This document shows, one piece after another, positions 62,806 to 64,000 of a stretch of DNA of 64,000 nucleotides (its first letter is position 1; the number at the start of each line of letters is the position of its first letter). Under the pieces are notes generated by a model, which did no database searches, was not told the DNA's origin, and saw nothing but the letters and a program-made list of their open reading frames with translations. The position numbers and the translations under genes were made by a program. This stretch comes from Pseudanabaena sp. lw0831. GTDB lineage: Bacteria; Cyanobacteriota; Cyanobacteriia; Pseudanabaenales; Pseudanabaenaceae. Location of the stretch: contig NZ_BBJB01000016.1 of the NCBI RefSeq assembly GCF_016584665.1, positions 1-64,000 on the forward strand, in the 5' to 3' direction.

Positions 62806-64000
62806 ATGGAAGCCGTAACAAAAATTATCCCTTTTTATGGCAGGGAAATTAAATTAAGAATTGGCACGTTTGCACCCCAAGCTGGCGGCTCAGTATTAGT
62901 CCAGTGTGGAGAGACAGCAATATTAGTGACAGCGACCAGAGGTCCTGCTCGTGACGGTGTTGATTTTGTGCCACTGCTTGTTGATTATGAAGAACGCCTA
63001 TATGCAGCAGGGCGTATTCCTGGTGGTTTCTTACGTCGTGAAGGTCGTCCCCCCGAAAAAGCAACTCTCACTTGCCGCTTGATCGATCGCCCCATGCGTC
63101 CTTTGTTCCCCAATTGGTTGCGTGATGATGTGCAGATCGTCGCTACAACCATGGCGATCGACGAAAAAGTTCCACCTGACGTTTTAGCAGTGACTGGTGC
63201 ATCGATTGCAGCACTAATCGCGGGATTACCATTCATGGGGCCAATGGCTGGCGTTCGTGTTGGTCTAGTTGGCGATGAATTTATCATTAATCCCACCTAT
63301 GCAGAAGTTGAAGCAGGGGATCTGGATCTGGTAGTTGCAGGTACTGCCGAAGGGATCATTATGGTTGAAGCAGGCGCAAACCAATTGCCAGAAGCCGACA
63401 TGATCGAAGCGATCGACTTTGGTTATGAAGCCGTACTCGAACTAATCAAAGCTCAAATTGATTTGCTACAAGAGTTAGGGATTGCACTGCCAGAAATCGT
63501 CAATCCCGAAACCGATTCCACCTTGGAAAACTTTATTGCCAATACGGTCAAAGATAAAGTTGCTCAAGTTGTAGCAAGTTGTGAGAAAGATCGCAATGTG
63601 CGCGATGCCAACCTTGATGCTATTAAGGCTGAGCTTTTAGCTGCGATCGCAGCTTTGCCCGATGAAGATCCTGTGAAGCTGGTTGCTGATAAAAAAGTGA
63701 TTAGTGCTACTTACAAGGAACTCACCAAAAAGCTGATGCGCTTGCAGGTAATTGAGCAGAGCGTTCGCATTGACGGTCGTAAACTTGACGAAGTGCGCCC
63801 TATCTGGACAGAAGTGGGTGTGATTCCTCGCGTGCATGGTAGCGGTTTATTTAATCGTGGCTTGACCCAAGTCTTGACGATCGCAACCCTTGGCACACCT
63901 GGTGATGCACAGGAAATGGACGATTTGCATCCTGACGCGAAAAAGCGTTATATGCACCACTACAATTTCCCGCCCTACTCGGTTGGTGAAGCTAGACCAA
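62806..64000 (+). CDS. pnp: Polyribonucleotide nucleotidyltransferase (PNPase), 3'-partial
   Basis: Phosphorolytic 3'-5' RNA-decay enzyme. ATG 62806 opens [20 protein letters not shown]; the first RNase-PH domain ([52 protein letters not shown]), the all-helical domain and the start of the second RNase-PH domain ([20 protein letters not shown]) are read without interruption to the window edge (about 398 of some 715 residues). GGAAG lies about ten bases before the ATG. Confidence 0.96.
   Translation, partial: MEAVTKIIPFYGREIKLRIGTFAPQAGGSVLVQCGETAILVTATRGPARDGVDFVPLLVDYEERLYAAGRIPGGFLRREGRPPEKATLTCRLIDRPMRPLFPNWLRDDVQIVATTMAIDEKVPPDVLAVTGASIAALIAGLPFMGPMAGVRVGLVGDEFIINPTYAEVEAGDLDLVVAGTAEGIIMVEAGANQLPEADMIEAIDFGYEAVLELIKAQIDLLQELGIALPEIVNPETDSTLENFIANTVKDKVAQVVASCEKDRNVRDANLDAIKAELLAAIAALPDEDPVKLVADKKVISATYKELTKKLMRLQVIEQSVRIDGRKLDEVRPIWTEVGVIPRVHGSGLFNRGLTQVLTIATLGTPGDAQEMDDLHPDAKKRYMHHYNFPPYSVGEARP

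Overview
The window reads as the chromosome of a cyanobacterium, probably filamentous and near Pseudanabaena (the genus is a guess). Evidence: very frequent HIP1 octamers (GCGATCGC) and lineage genes: NdhL, beta-carotene hydroxylase CrtR, an SLH/OprB iron-uptake porin, cyAbrB, DUF3007, DUF760 and the DUF6887/DUF6888 pair.

Region 1 (1-9.9 kb) is accessory. It holds the 3' end of an IS630 transposase gene, CRISPR array 1 (11 repeats), cas6, a 5'-truncated cas2, CRISPR array 2 (25 repeats) and, convergent to array 2, a two-helix membrane protein ending in a CARF sensor domain. Each array is preceded by a near-identical 262-bp leader plus a cas2 relic, so the unit [cas2 remnant + leader + array] was duplicated on either side of cas6. 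No cas1, cas10, cas7 or cas5 is visible. A broken antitoxin/PIN locus, AT-rich non-coding DNA with 22-bp tandem repeats, and umuC follow.

Region 2 (9.9-15.2 kb) mixes a stress protein, an antitoxin pseudogene, decayed DNA with a tRNA-like scrap, a catalytically degraded type IIG restriction-modification-like protein, DUF3007 and ndhL. Region 3 (15.2-28 kb) is mainly housekeeping and envelope: rpsJ, a periplasmic metallo-beta-lactamase-fold protein, porin, an unknown secreted protein, M23 peptidase, TldE/PmbA, tRNA-Arg(CCT), a hybrid histidine kinase, crtR, DUF760, ssb and a beta-helix/SPOR protein.

Region 4 (28-38.6 kb, nearly all minus strand) has a sugar ABC permease pair split by a class D beta-lactamase and an unknown membrane gene, a GMC oxidoreductase, a pseudokinase/TPR operon and an Rrf2 regulator. 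Region 5 (38.6-42 kb) has xseA-xseB followed by a DUF5131 / three-Cys-motif partner (TcmP) / DUF2256 cluster. Region 6 (42-64 kb) is mostly core metabolism and information processing: subtilase, mtnA, adenylate cyclase, der, glycosyltransferase, divergent thyX, orphan gvpF/L, metallophosphoesterase, rlmN, thiL, argC, cyAbrB, tatD, cysteine desulfurase, usp and the 5' part of pnp.

From 9.9 kb onward almost every gene end carries a long, near-perfect hairpin. About three dozen were found by eye, in two core types: GC-rich cores such as GGCGC-GAA-GCGCC, and ATTCATGAAT cores. Arms differ between copies but match within each copy. The CRISPR region lacks them. These hairpins and the CARF/duplicated-CRISPR locus are the most unusual content.
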